DNA from: Microbacter sp049976245
GTDB lineage: Bacteria > Bacteroidota > Bacteroidia > Bacteroidales > Paludibacteraceae
Assembly (NCBI GenBank): GCA_049976245.1
Contig: JBMFIQ010000004.1
Span: 1-64,000, forward strand
DNA length: 64,000 nt
Reading direction: 5' to 3'
The position numbers and the translations under genes were made by a program. A model generated the notes under the pieces. The model saw only the letters and a program-made list of their open reading frames with translations. It did no database searches and was not told the DNA's origin. The stretch's first letter is position 1. Each line of letters starts with the position of its first letter. Below are positions 1-6,986 of the stretch, piece after piece.

Positions 1-491
1 AAACAACAGGCGTGATTATTGGAGCCATGGGCTTTAGAAATCCTTATGATGGGCACACGATAGAACCGGCACTGGAACAAGCAGAAAGATTATTGGGTAA
101 AAGAACAATAAAGACATTAATTGGAGATAGAGGTTACAAAGGGAGAAGACAAATTAACGAAACGACCATTGAAATACCCAAACCATTTAGCAACAAAAAG
201 CAATCTCAATATCAACAAAAGAAGCTAAAAAAGCAATTTAGAAGAAGAGCTGCCATAGAACCCATAAACGGTCATTTAAAAACAGACCACCGCTTAAATC
301 GTAATTTCTACAAAGGAATTACGGGCGACAATATTAATGTGATGCTTGCAGCAGCCGCTTATAACTTCAAAAGGATGATGAACAAATGGAAATCATCTTT
401 TTGGCTCGAATTTAAAATACAGATTGTTGACTTGATAAACGCCATATTTTACCAAATCAACAATCAAATGAGAACTGAATGGGCTTTTTAA
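1..491 (+). CDS. IS5-like transposase, C-terminal part (cut by window start)
   Basis: C-terminal portion of a DDE transposase of the IS5/IS1182-like group. The frame is open to the first base, so the N-terminus lies outside the window. Two catalytic-region signatures are visible: the second Asp block around LIGDRGYKGRR and the final Glu block EPINGHLKTDHRLNRN, with the K/R-rich stretch usual between them. The stop is followed by ordinary intergenic DNA and then a zinc transporter on the same strand. I could not recognise the terminal inverted repeat of the element. Whether the full transposase is intact cannot be told. Family assignment rests on the YREK-like Glu motif and is fairly safe; the exact IS name is not known. 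Confidence 0.8.
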   Translation, partial: TTGVIIGAMGFRNPYDGHTIEPALEQAERLLGKRTIKTLIGDRGYKGRRQINETTIEIPKPFSNKKQSQYQQKKLKKQFRRRAAIEPINGHLKTDHRLNRNFYKGITGDNINVMLAAAAYNFKRMMNKWKSSFWLEFKIQIVDLINAIFYQINNQMRTEWAF

Positions 492-632
492 GGCTCGACT
501 AAATAGGCCTTCGATTACCAAACGTTCATTTGGCATTCTTTTTGCTCAGTTGGTCATGGCTGGCACTAAACGCCTTCAACAAAAACAACAACTTTTGGCC
601 AAAGGCTGAAATTCAAACCCTATTCAAACCAT

Positions 633-1442
633 ATGATTTCATCATCCATCATCATCGCATTTACGTTGACTTTAATTGCCGGACTTTCCACCGGCATAGG
701 CAGTTGGCTCACTTTTTTTACCCATCAATCCAATCGATCCTTTCTTTCATTTTCGTTAGGATTAGCGGCCGGTGTGCTTTTGTTTGTATCGTTTGCCGAT
801 ATCTTTCCTGAAAGTCAATCGTTATTTTCTGAATCATTAGGAGCAAAACACTCATTTTTATGGTGGCTGATCACCTTCTTTACCGGGATTGCCATCATGC
901 TCATTCTTGATTGGATCGCACCCCATCATGAACATAATCCGGCTGAAGGACATCTTCACGAACACGTAAAAAAAGATACTTCTTCGCTGTTGCACTTGAA
1001 AAGAGTCGGCTTTTTAATTGCCATTGCCGTCTCACTGCACAACATTCCTGAAGGAATTGCCATTTTTACGGTTGGAATTTCACATATCAGCGTTGCAATT
1101 CCGATACTCTTTGCCATCATTCTTCACAACATTCCCATTGGCATGTCCATTTCAGCTCCCATTTACCAAGCTACCGGCAAAAAAGGACAAGCATTTCTCG
1201 TCAGCATATTAACCGGCATGGTCACTCCGTTAGGCGCTGCTTTAGCGTGGATCTTTCTGCTACCTTCTTGGACGCCGCTTTTACAAGCCATTGTTTTGGG
1301 CGCTGTTTCAGGCACCATGATCTACATTGCACTCGTTGAACTCCTTCCCTCTGCCGAATGTTACGGAAAACACACCTTGACCCGTATCGGACTGATTAGC
1401 GGCATGCTCATCATGGGCATAACAATTTACTTGTTGGACTAA
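633..1442 (+). CDS. zupT: ZIP family divalent metal (zinc) transporter
   Basis: Inner-membrane ZIP family transporter, expected to import Zn2+ and possibly other divalent cations. The 269 residues match ZupT length. Eight hydrophobic segments are visible, with a His-rich cytoplasmic loop at about residues 98-111 (HHEHNPAEGHLHEH). Both metal-coordinating motifs of the family are present: HNIPEG at 136-141 in the fourth segment and HNIPIG at 165-170 in the fifth. It follows the transposase fragment by about 140 bp; I see no clear Bacteroidetes promoter in that space. It converges on rpoD, with a terminator hairpin between them. GufA-type annotation is an alternative name for the same family. 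Confidence 0.85.
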   Translation: MISSSIIIAFTLTLIAGLSTGIGSWLTFFTHQSNRSFLSFSLGLAAGVLLFVSFADIFPESQSLFSESLGAKHSFLWWLITFFTGIAIMLILDWIAPHHEHNPAEGHLHEHVKKDTSSLLHLKRVGFLIAIAVSLHNIPEGIAIFTVGISHISVAIPILFAIILHNIPIGMSISAPIYQATGKKGQAFLVSILTGMVTPLGAALAWIFLLPSWTPLLQAIVLGAVSGTMIYIALVELLPSAECYGKHTLTRIGLISGMLIMGITIYLLD

Positions 1443-1470
1443 AAAAACCCGCTCAAAAAAATTGAACGGG
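1441..1470 (-). terminator. Rho-independent terminator of rpoD
   Basis: Reading the minus strand, a 7-bp stem (CCCGTTC with GAGCGGG, one G-U pair) is followed by a run of seven T. It lies 29 bp after the rpoD stop. The T-run overlaps the zupT stop codon on the other strand. The hairpin is better on the minus strand, because the plus-strand version has a C-A mismatch and no following T-run. Confidence 0.75.
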
Positions 1471-1498
1471 CTTCCTATTAACAAAATCAAAAGACACA

Positions 1499-2359
1499 TC
1501 AACCTAAAAAACTCCTTAACAATTTGTTTCGTGAGTTGGTACGCAAACGTCTGATAGCCTTTTCTTTAATTTGGCGAACTCTTTCGCGTGTCAATCCAAA
1601 CTCATCTCCGATTTCTTCCAAGGTCATTTCGGGACGACCAATGCCAAAAAACATTTTGATAATTTCGCCTTCACGTTCGCTTAAGGTTGACAAGGCGCGA
1701 TCAATTTCCAATGAGAGGGACTCGTTGATTAAACCTCGATCGGCATGTGGTGCATCTTCATTGATCAACACATCCAACAAACTGTTATCTTCGCCTTCAA
1801 CAAAAGGCGCATCGACAGAAATGTGACGTCCTGACACTTTCATGGTTTCGGCAATTTTCTCAACGGGGATATCTAACTTTTCTGCCAATTCCTCTGCCGA
1901 AGGACGACGTTCATTTTCTTGTTCAAACTTCGAAAATGCTTTATTAATTTTGTTGAGCGATCCAACCTGATTCAAAGGCAAACGCACGATCCGCGATTGT
2001 TCCGCCAAGGCTTGCAGAATGGATTGACGAATCCACCACACGGCATAAGAGATAAATTTGAATCCTCTTGTTTCGTCAAACTTTTCAGCAGCCTTAATCA
2101 ATCCAAGATTACCTTCATTAATCAAGTCAGGTAAACTCAACCCCTGATTCTGATATTGTTTGGCCACAGAAACAACAAAACGCAGGTTGGCTCTCGTTAA
2201 TTTCTCCAAGGCACGACGATCGCCTCTCCGGATGCGTTGTGCCAAATTGACTTCTTCTTCCACAGTGATCAACTCTTCCCGACCAATCTCCTGAAGATAT
2301 TTGTCGAGCGAAGCACTTTCCCTATTTGTAATGGATTTGGTGATTTTTAATTGTCTCAT
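1499..2359 (-). CDS. rpoD: RNA polymerase primary sigma factor RpoD (sigma-70)
   Basis: Housekeeping sigma factor that directs RNA polymerase to promoters of the -33 TTTG / -7 TAnnTTTG type. I place the start at MRQLKITKSI (286 residues), because Bacteroidetes RpoD proteins begin this way and the promoter lies just upstream; an in-frame TTG/ATG extension to 2425 would overlap that promoter. Region 1.2 (SLDKYLQEIG), region 2.1-2.4 (ANLRFVVSVAKQY to YAVWWIRQSI), region 3 and region 4.2 (LEEIGDEFGLTRERVRQIK) are all visible. Region 1.1 and the non-conserved insertion of proteobacterial RpoD are absent, as is usual in this phylum. Confidence 0.97.
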   Translation of the reverse strand: MRQLKITKSITNRESASLDKYLQEIGREELITVEEEVNLAQRIRRGDRRALEKLTRANLRFVVSVAKQYQNQGLSLPDLINEGNLGLIKAAEKFDETRGFKFISYAVWWIRQSILQALAEQSRIVRLPLNQVGSLNKINKAFSKFEQENERRPSAEELAEKLDIPVEKIAETMKVSGRHISVDAPFVEGEDNSLLDVLINEDAPHADRGLINESLSLEIDRALSTLSEREGEIIKMFFGIGRPEMTLEEIGDEFGLTRERVRQIKEKAIRRLRTNSRNKLLRSFLG

Positions 2360-2385
2360 GTGATATAATGACAAAGATAAGTTTA

Positions 2386-2416
2386 CAAAGTTAATCATTT
2401 TTCCTGCCTTTTCCAA
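2386..2416 (-). promoter_or_regulatory. Predicted rpoD promoter
   Basis: On the minus strand TTG (2416-2414), a 20-bp spacer and TAACTTTG (2393-2386) match the Bacteroidetes consensus TTG-N19/20-TAnnTTTG. A second -7-like TATCTTTG occurs at 2379-2372. The inferred start of transcription is 15-20 nt before the chosen rpoD ATG, supporting that start. Confidence 0.6.
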
Positions 2417-2506
2417 CTTTTTCATGCTAAAAGTTGTTGAAGCAAAACACGATAACGCTACAAAAAAAATGCCAGAAAAGACGAAGCATCAAATAATCGG
2501 CATTAT

Positions 2507-3742
2507 TTAAGAATCTTTATTCGTTCGATAGATTAACGATGAAAATTGCTCCTCGTTGAAAACTTCCTGAGCAACCTGCTGCACATCTTCAGGGGTCACT
2601 TTATTTAAATCTGCCATGATGTCATCCAAACTTTCAAAAAAGCCAAGGTGCAACATGCTACGTCCAAAACTTAATGCAACATTTTCCTTGTTTTCCGACG
2701 CAATGGCCAACTGGCCCAATAGCTGATGTTTAGACTTTGACAACTGATGCGCGGTGAGCAGCTCATCTTTCAATTGATTCAAAATCTGTTTTACCAAATC
2801 CTCACACTGATTCAAATGCTTTGGATCGGTGCCAAAATAGACAAAAAAAGCTCCTACATCCGAGTACGATGTGAAAGTTGATTCAACATTGTAAACCAAA
2901 CCGCTTCGTTCGCGCAAGGCCAAGTTAAGCCGACTGTTCATTCCTGGACCACCTAAAATATTGTTTAACAAATAAAAGGCCGTTCTATTGGGATGCACCA
3001 TGGAATAAGCACGATTTCCAAGAATGTAATGAACCTGAGAAGTTTTTTTTCGCAAAGTTTGATGAGAAGGAAGATAGTTTTCCGGCGTAATACGTTGATA
3101 CGATCCATCGGATGGAGGAATCGAGACAAGATATTTTTCTCCCCACCGAATGATTTTCTTAAAATCAGTTTTCCCTAATGAGAAAAAAATCATGCGATCA
3201 CTGCGATAAAACTTGGAATGAAATTCCATTAAATCATCTTGCGAAAAGGAAGCGACACTTTTTCTGGTGCCTAAAATCGATCGTCCCATTGGATAAGGGT
3301 GAAACAAAAAGCCTTCGGCTTCATCAAAAATAAGTTCTGAAGGAGCGTCATTGTACGATTCAATTTCATCTAAAATGATTTCGGCCTCTTTCATCATCTC
3401 TTTTGGCGGGAAAGTGGGATTGACAATCATGTCGGAAAGCAGATCAATGGCCTTTTCAAACGCATTTTCAAGAAAAACGGCATACACAAAAGTCTCTTCT
3501 TTCGTTGTAAATGCATTTAACTCGCCACCGTCGGCATCCATGCTGTTCAGGATATGCCATGCCTTTCGACGGGTAGTCCCTTTGAACAACATGTGTTCGA
3601 CAAAATGAGCAAGACCGTGTTGGTTAGCTGATTCATCGCGCGTTCCCACATTGACGGCAAAACCACAATAAGCTACAGGGCGTTCATCGGGAAAATGCAC
3701 CATGCGTAATCCATTCGAAAGAGTATGTGATAAATAGTACAT
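2507..3742 (-). CDS. M16 family (pitrilysin-like) zinc peptidase
   Basis: Zinc metallopeptidase of family M16 (insulinase/processing-peptidase type). The start at MYYLSHTLSNG gives 411 residues; an earlier in-frame start at 3766 adds residues with no family support. The inverted zinc motif HFVEH lies at residues 46-50, and the third ligand Glu is in the ILDEIESYND segment about 75 residues later. The C-terminal half carries the non-catalytic M16 domain with the RxxY-like region near RSGLVYNVES. About 410 residues is the usual size of the single-unit PqqL/YmxG-type proteins in Bacteroidetes. Substrate is unknown. It lies about 150 bp after rplT and reads in the same direction as rpoD. Confidence 0.9.
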   Translation of the reverse strand: MYYLSHTLSNGLRMVHFPDERPVAYCGFAVNVGTRDESANQHGLAHFVEHMLFKGTTRRKAWHILNSMDADGGELNAFTTKEETFVYAVFLENAFEKAIDLLSDMIVNPTFPPKEMMKEAEIILDEIESYNDAPSELIFDEAEGFLFHPYPMGRSILGTRKSVASFSQDDLMEFHSKFYRSDRMIFFSLGKTDFKKIIRWGEKYLVSIPPSDGSYQRITPENYLPSHQTLRKKTSQVHYILGNRAYSMVHPNRTAFYLLNNILGGPGMNSRLNLALRERSGLVYNVESTFTSYSDVGAFFVYFGTDPKHLNQCEDLVKQILNQLKDELLTAHQLSKSKHQLLGQLAIASENKENVALSFGRSMLHLGFFESLDDIMADLNKVTPEDVQQVAQEVFNEEQFSSLIYRTNKDS

Positions 3743-3840
3743 ACGGCAGAGAATCAAAATCAACAAAAAACGTCACTCGGAAAAGAAAATCGGCGTTCTA
3801 AGATTAAAACCCGATGAAATTTTGCAAGATGTACAGCAGC

Positions 3841-3871
3841 AAAAAAGCCGCCTCAATAAAGAAAGCGGCTT
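3841..3871 (-). terminator. Rho-independent terminator of the infC-rpmI-rplT operon
   Basis: On the minus strand a GC-rich 7-bp stem (GAAGCCGC...GCGGCTT, loop about 13 nt) is followed by six T. It sits 22 bp after the rplT stop and separates the ribosomal operon from the M16 peptidase gene. Confidence 0.75.
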
Positions 3872-3893
3872 CTAAAATGTGATGAGTGATGAT

Positions 3894-4244
3894 TTATGCA
3901 TTTTTAGCTTTCTCAACAATGGCTTTAAAAGCTTCCGGATGATTCATGGCGAGGTCGGCCAATACTTTCCGATTCATGGCAATGCCGGCTTTATGCAAGG
4001 CACCCATTAATTTGGAATAAGACATGCCTTCTAAACGAGCGGCAGCATTGATACGTTGAATCCATAAAGCTCTAAAACTGCGTTTTTTATTCTTACGGTC
4101 GCGATAAGCATACAACAACCCTTTTTCCCATGTGTTTTTCGCAACAGTCCAAACATTTTTGCGTGCACCGAAATAACCACGGGTTAATTTCAAAACTTTT
4201 TTACGACGTGCTCTTGAAGCAACGTGATTGACTGATCTTGGCAT
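3894..4244 (-). CDS. rplT: 50S ribosomal protein L20
   Basis: Large-subunit ribosomal protein needed early in 50S assembly and, in several bacteria, a translational repressor of its own operon. All 116 residues of the family are present, from MPRSVNHVASRARRKKVLK to the C-terminal globular part with the LNRKVLADLA-like segment. The Arg/Lys-rich N-terminal extension that threads into 23S rRNA is visible. It is the last gene of infC-rpmI-rplT, 84 bp after rpmI, and is followed by a terminator. No Shine-Dalgarno sequence precedes the ATG. Confidence 0.98.
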   Translation of the reverse strand: MPRSVNHVASRARRKKVLKLTRGYFGARKNVWTVAKNTWEKGLLYAYRDRKNKKRSFRALWIQRINAAARLEGMSYSKLMGALHKAGIAMNRKVLADLAMNHPEAFKAIVEKAKNA

Positions 4245-4328
4245 AATGAATTTACTTTGTGAATGGTAGCGTCGATCTATTATTATCGAACTTCTTGCTA
4301 AACATTCGGTTAAAAAATAACGATAAAA

Positions 4329-4526
4329 TTACTTGATACGCAACATGGTTTTGACATTGTTCAAATCCGATACGCTCACGAGCGAGGCATGAGTTAAGTT
4401 CCGTTTTTGTTTTTTTGTCTTTTTGGTCAGAATGTGACTCTTAAAAGCATGTTTACGTTTAATTTTTCCTGTTCCGGTAAGGGTAAACCTTTTTTTTGCA
4501 CCGGAATTAGTCTTCATTTTTGGCAT
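4329..4526 (-). CDS. rpmI: 50S ribosomal protein L35
   Basis: Small basic ribosomal protein of 65 residues, with the family opening PKMKTNSGAKKRF and the K/R-rich body ending near LNNVKTMLRIK. It lies between infC and rplT in the usual order, about 53 bp after the infC stop. No Shine-Dalgarno motif is seen before its ATG, in contrast to infC. Confidence 0.98.
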   Translation of the reverse strand: MPKMKTNSGAKKRFTLTGTGKIKRKHAFKSHILTKKTKKQKRNLTHASLVSVSDLNNVKTMLRIK

Positions 4527-4579
4527 GTTGTTTATATATTAAAAAGATTCAACTGTTTATGTGTGTGTTGAAAAACCGT

Positions 4580-5125
4580 TCATTTTGTCTTTTTTGGTGA
4601 CAGCATGATAATCATGCGTTTGCCTTCCAACGTGGGCAATGAGTCCACTTTGGCGTACTCTTCCAAATCGTTGGCAAAACGAAGCAGCAGGACTTCCCCT
4701 TGTTCTTTGAAAAGAATGGAACGACCTTTAAAGAAAACATAAGCTTTCACTTTATTGCCTTCTTTCAAAAACTCGATGGCATGTTTGAGCTTAAAGTTGT
4801 AATCATGATCATCTGTTTGAGGCCCGAAACGAACTTCTTTCACCACCACTTTGGCGGCTTTCAATTTCATCTCTTTTTCGCGTTTTTTCTGCTGATACAG
4901 GAATTTTTGATAATCGATAATACGGCAAACAGGAGGTACCGCATTGGGTGATATTTCTACTAAATCGAGCCCTAAATCATCGGCTTTCCTTAATGCTTCT
5001 TCAATGGGATATACGCCCATTTCCACGTTGTCTCCAACTAAGCGAACTTCTTTTTCCCGAATACGCTCGTTAATGCGATGTAATTCTTTTAGTCTGTCGT
5101 TCTTCATGAACTTTGAAATAGCTAT
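4580..5125 (-). CDS. infC: Translation initiation factor IF-3
   Basis: IF-3 keeps ribosomal subunits apart and proofreads the start codon. The N-domain (RINERIREKEVRLVGDN), the linker (QKFLYQQKKREKEMK) and the C-domain (KEVRFGPQTDDHDYNFK) are all visible. The first ATG in frame is at 5107, but an AGGAGG lies 26 nt before it, which is too far. The only open codons between a TAG overlapping that AGGAGG and the ATG are ACC, ATA, GCT, ATT, TCA, AAG and TTC plus the SD codons. ATA at 5125 is 8 nt after AGGAGG and would give a MAIS opening. I therefore place the start at ATA; ATT at 5119 is the alternative. A non-AUG start fits the known IF-3 autoregulation through AUU in other bacteria. Confidence 0.95.
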   Translation of the reverse strand: MAISKFMKNDRLKELHRINERIREKEVRLVGDNVEMGVYPIEEALRKADDLGLDLVEISPNAVPPVCRIIDYQKFLYQQKKREKEMKLKAAKVVVKEVRFGPQTDDHDYNFKLKHAIEFLKEGNKVKAYVFFKGRSILFKEQGEVLLLRFANDLEEYAKVDSLPTLEGKRMIIMLSPKKTK

Positions 5126-5133
5126 GGTATGTT

Positions 5134-5139
5134 CCTCCT
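5134..5139 (-). promoter_or_regulatory. Strong Shine-Dalgarno site deciding the infC start
   Basis: AGGAGG on the minus strand, complementary to the 16S rRNA 3' end. It is 8 nt before ATA (5125-5123), 14 nt before ATT (5119-5117) and 26 nt before the first ATG (5107). Such a strong site is rare in this window; rpmI and rplT in the same operon lack one. Confidence 0.7.
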
Positions 5140-5177
5140 AATTTATTGATGTATTATTAACTATCATTTTGAGAGTG

Positions 5178-5208
5178 CAAATATAGTGTTATTTTTGTTT
5201 CCAAACAA
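5178..5208 (-). promoter_or_regulatory. Predicted promoter of the infC operon
   Basis: On the minus strand TTG (5208-5206), a 20-bp spacer and TATATTTG (5185-5178) fit the Bacteroidetes consensus. The inferred 5' UTR to the AGGAGG is about 35 nt. It is back to back with the hisS promoter. Confidence 0.6.
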
Positions 5209-5300
5209 GATTTAATACGCAATCTCATTTCTTGGCTTTCTAAGCGACAACTTCGTCCATTTTGACATTGATTTTTCCCCTTAAAATGCCTTTCGGTGGG

Positions 5301-5331
5301 TTGGCGCACTCCTTGTTTTTCTTTAACTTTG
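5301..5331 (+). promoter_or_regulatory. Predicted hisS promoter
   Basis: TTG (5301-5303), a 20-bp spacer and TAACTTTG (5324-5331). The ATG of hisS follows 19 nt after the -7 box, so the 5' UTR would be short and A-rich, as is common in this phylum. Confidence 0.6.
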
Positions 5332-5350
5332 CAAAAAAAATTTGTTTATA

Positions 5351-6727
5351 ATGCAACAACCATCAATACCTAAAGGAACGCGTGATTTCTCACCCGAAGA
5401 AATGGCAAAACGCAACTACATTTTCAATACGATCCGACGCGTTTTTCATCTTTACGGATTTAGTCAAATCGAAACTCCGGCCATCGAAAATTTGTCAACA
5501 TTGATGGGCAAATATGGCGAAGAAGGCGATAAGTTGTTATTTAAAATCTTAAATTCGGGCGATTTTGCATCTTCGGTGGAAGAGAGCGAATGGATAAGCA
5601 AAAACAGCGCCAGGATCACTCCAAGAATTGCCGAAAAAGGGTTGCGTTATGACCTGACCGTTCCATTCGCTCGCTATGTGGTTCAACATCGGGATCAAAT
5701 CACTTTTCCTTTCAAGCGATTTCAAATTCAGCCGGTTTGGAGAGCAGACAGGCCTCAAAAAGGACGTTATCGTGAATTCTATCAATGTGATGCGGATGTC
5801 ATCGGCAGCAATTCATTATTGAACGAAGTTGAACTGATTCAACTCATTGATGAAGTTTTCCATCAACTACAGATCAAGGTAACCATCAAATTAAACCATC
5901 GTAAAATTCTTAGTGGCATTGCGCAACTTATCGGAGCGGAAAACAAAATCACCGAATTTACCGTGGCCATTGACAAAATAGAAAAGATCGGCATTGACAA
6001 TGTCAACAAAGAATTGGAATCGAAAGGCATTCCTCAAACAGCCATCAAACGATTACAACCCATTTTTGTGATGCAAGGAACCTTGGAAGAAAAGATCAAT
6101 CGGCTGAAAGCAACACTCTCTGATGCCGCTGTCGATTTGGAAGGCATTCATGAGTTGCAAACCGTTTTAGCCTGGTTAAAACCATTCACTTTGCACAATC
6201 AAGTTGAACTCGACGTAACACTTGCCCGTGGGTTGAATTACTATACCGGCATGATCCTTGAAGTAAAAGCCAATGATGTACAAATCGGAAGCATCTGTGG
6301 AGGTGGGCGTTATGATAATTTAACCGGTGTGTTCGGATTGCACAACGTCTCAGGTGTCGGCATTTCATTTGGTGCTGATCGTATTTACGATGTTTTACAA
6401 CAGTTGAATGCATTTCCTGAAACGATAACGGAAAAAACTTCCGTCCTTTTCTTGAATTTTGGCGAAAAAGAACAGCAAGTTGCATTAAATTTATTACATT
6501 TGGTTCGACAATCGGGCATCAATGCGGAGATTTATCCTGAAGCAGCAAAAATCAAAAAACAAATGAATTATGCCAATCAAAGAGAGATAGATTGGGTCGT
6601 CATGCTAGGCGAAAGTGAAATGAATCAACATTCTGTGAAATTAAAAAACATGCATTCCGGCGAAGAACAATCGGTTGTTTACGAAGCGTTAACCGCAACA
6701 CTACTCAAGGCAACAAGCATCAGCTAA
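5351..6727 (+). CDS. hisS: Histidyl-tRNA synthetase
   Basis: Class II aminoacyl-tRNA synthetase that charges tRNA-His. The ATG at 5351 gives MQQPSIPKGTRDF (458 residues), matching family starts; a TTG nine bases upstream has no support. Motif 1 region, motif 2 (RADRPQKGRYREFYQCD) and motif 3 (GISFGADRIYDVL) are present, as is the histidine-binding GGGRYDNLTG loop. The C-terminal anticodon-binding domain covers about residues 365-458. It is a single-gene unit with its own promoter, divergent from infC. Confidence 0.97.
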   Translation: MQQPSIPKGTRDFSPEEMAKRNYIFNTIRRVFHLYGFSQIETPAIENLSTLMGKYGEEGDKLLFKILNSGDFASSVEESEWISKNSARITPRIAEKGLRYDLTVPFARYVVQHRDQITFPFKRFQIQPVWRADRPQKGRYREFYQCDADVIGSNSLLNEVELIQLIDEVFHQLQIKVTIKLNHRKILSGIAQLIGAENKITEFTVAIDKIEKIGIDNVNKELESKGIPQTAIKRLQPIFVMQGTLEEKINRLKATLSDAAVDLEGIHELQTVLAWLKPFTLHNQVELDVTLARGLNYYTGMILEVKANDVQIGSICGGGRYDNLTGVFGLHNVSGVGISFGADRIYDVLQQLNAFPETITEKTSVLFLNFGEKEQQVALNLLHLVRQSGINAEIYPEAAKIKKQMNYANQREIDWVVMLGESEMNQHSVKLKNMHSGEEQSVVYEALTATLLKATSIS

Positions 6728-6986
6728 CTTCTTCGTAATGAATCAACAGCATGCCTTTAAGCATTAAAAAAAAACAATCCGTGATTGAAGATATGGCCGG
6801 TAAATGATGAATTAAGCGTCACGTCATAACGAAATCGGCAATGAACGACAAGACACCTTTCAACGTAAATAAAACTACCGAAAACGAAACTCAGGAAGCG
6901 TGGACTTAAGCATTCAAACAAAAATCACGATGTCCGTTTTGTTTAAACAACAAAAAGTGTCCAAGGTGAAACTAAAAATTAGATGT
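6728..6986 (+). other. Intergenic region hisS to LysM gene
   Basis: A 259-bp non-coding stretch. Around 6819-6847 it holds a sequence that closely matches, in the same orientation, the DNA directly upstream of recO (about 24 of 27 positions, see 11542-11568). A weak ATGC/GCAT hairpin followed by nine A occurs at about 6750-6775. I see no convincing promoter or small gene. Confidence 0.4.
6819..6847 (-). repeat. Short repeat shared with the recO leader, copy A
   Basis: On the minus strand this reads GTTCATTGCCGATTTCGTTATGACGT. The recO leader copy (11568-11542) reads GTTCACTGTCGATATCGTTATGACGT. They differ at about three positions. Here no start codon follows, whereas at recO the ATG is immediately downstream. 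Confidence 0.45.
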
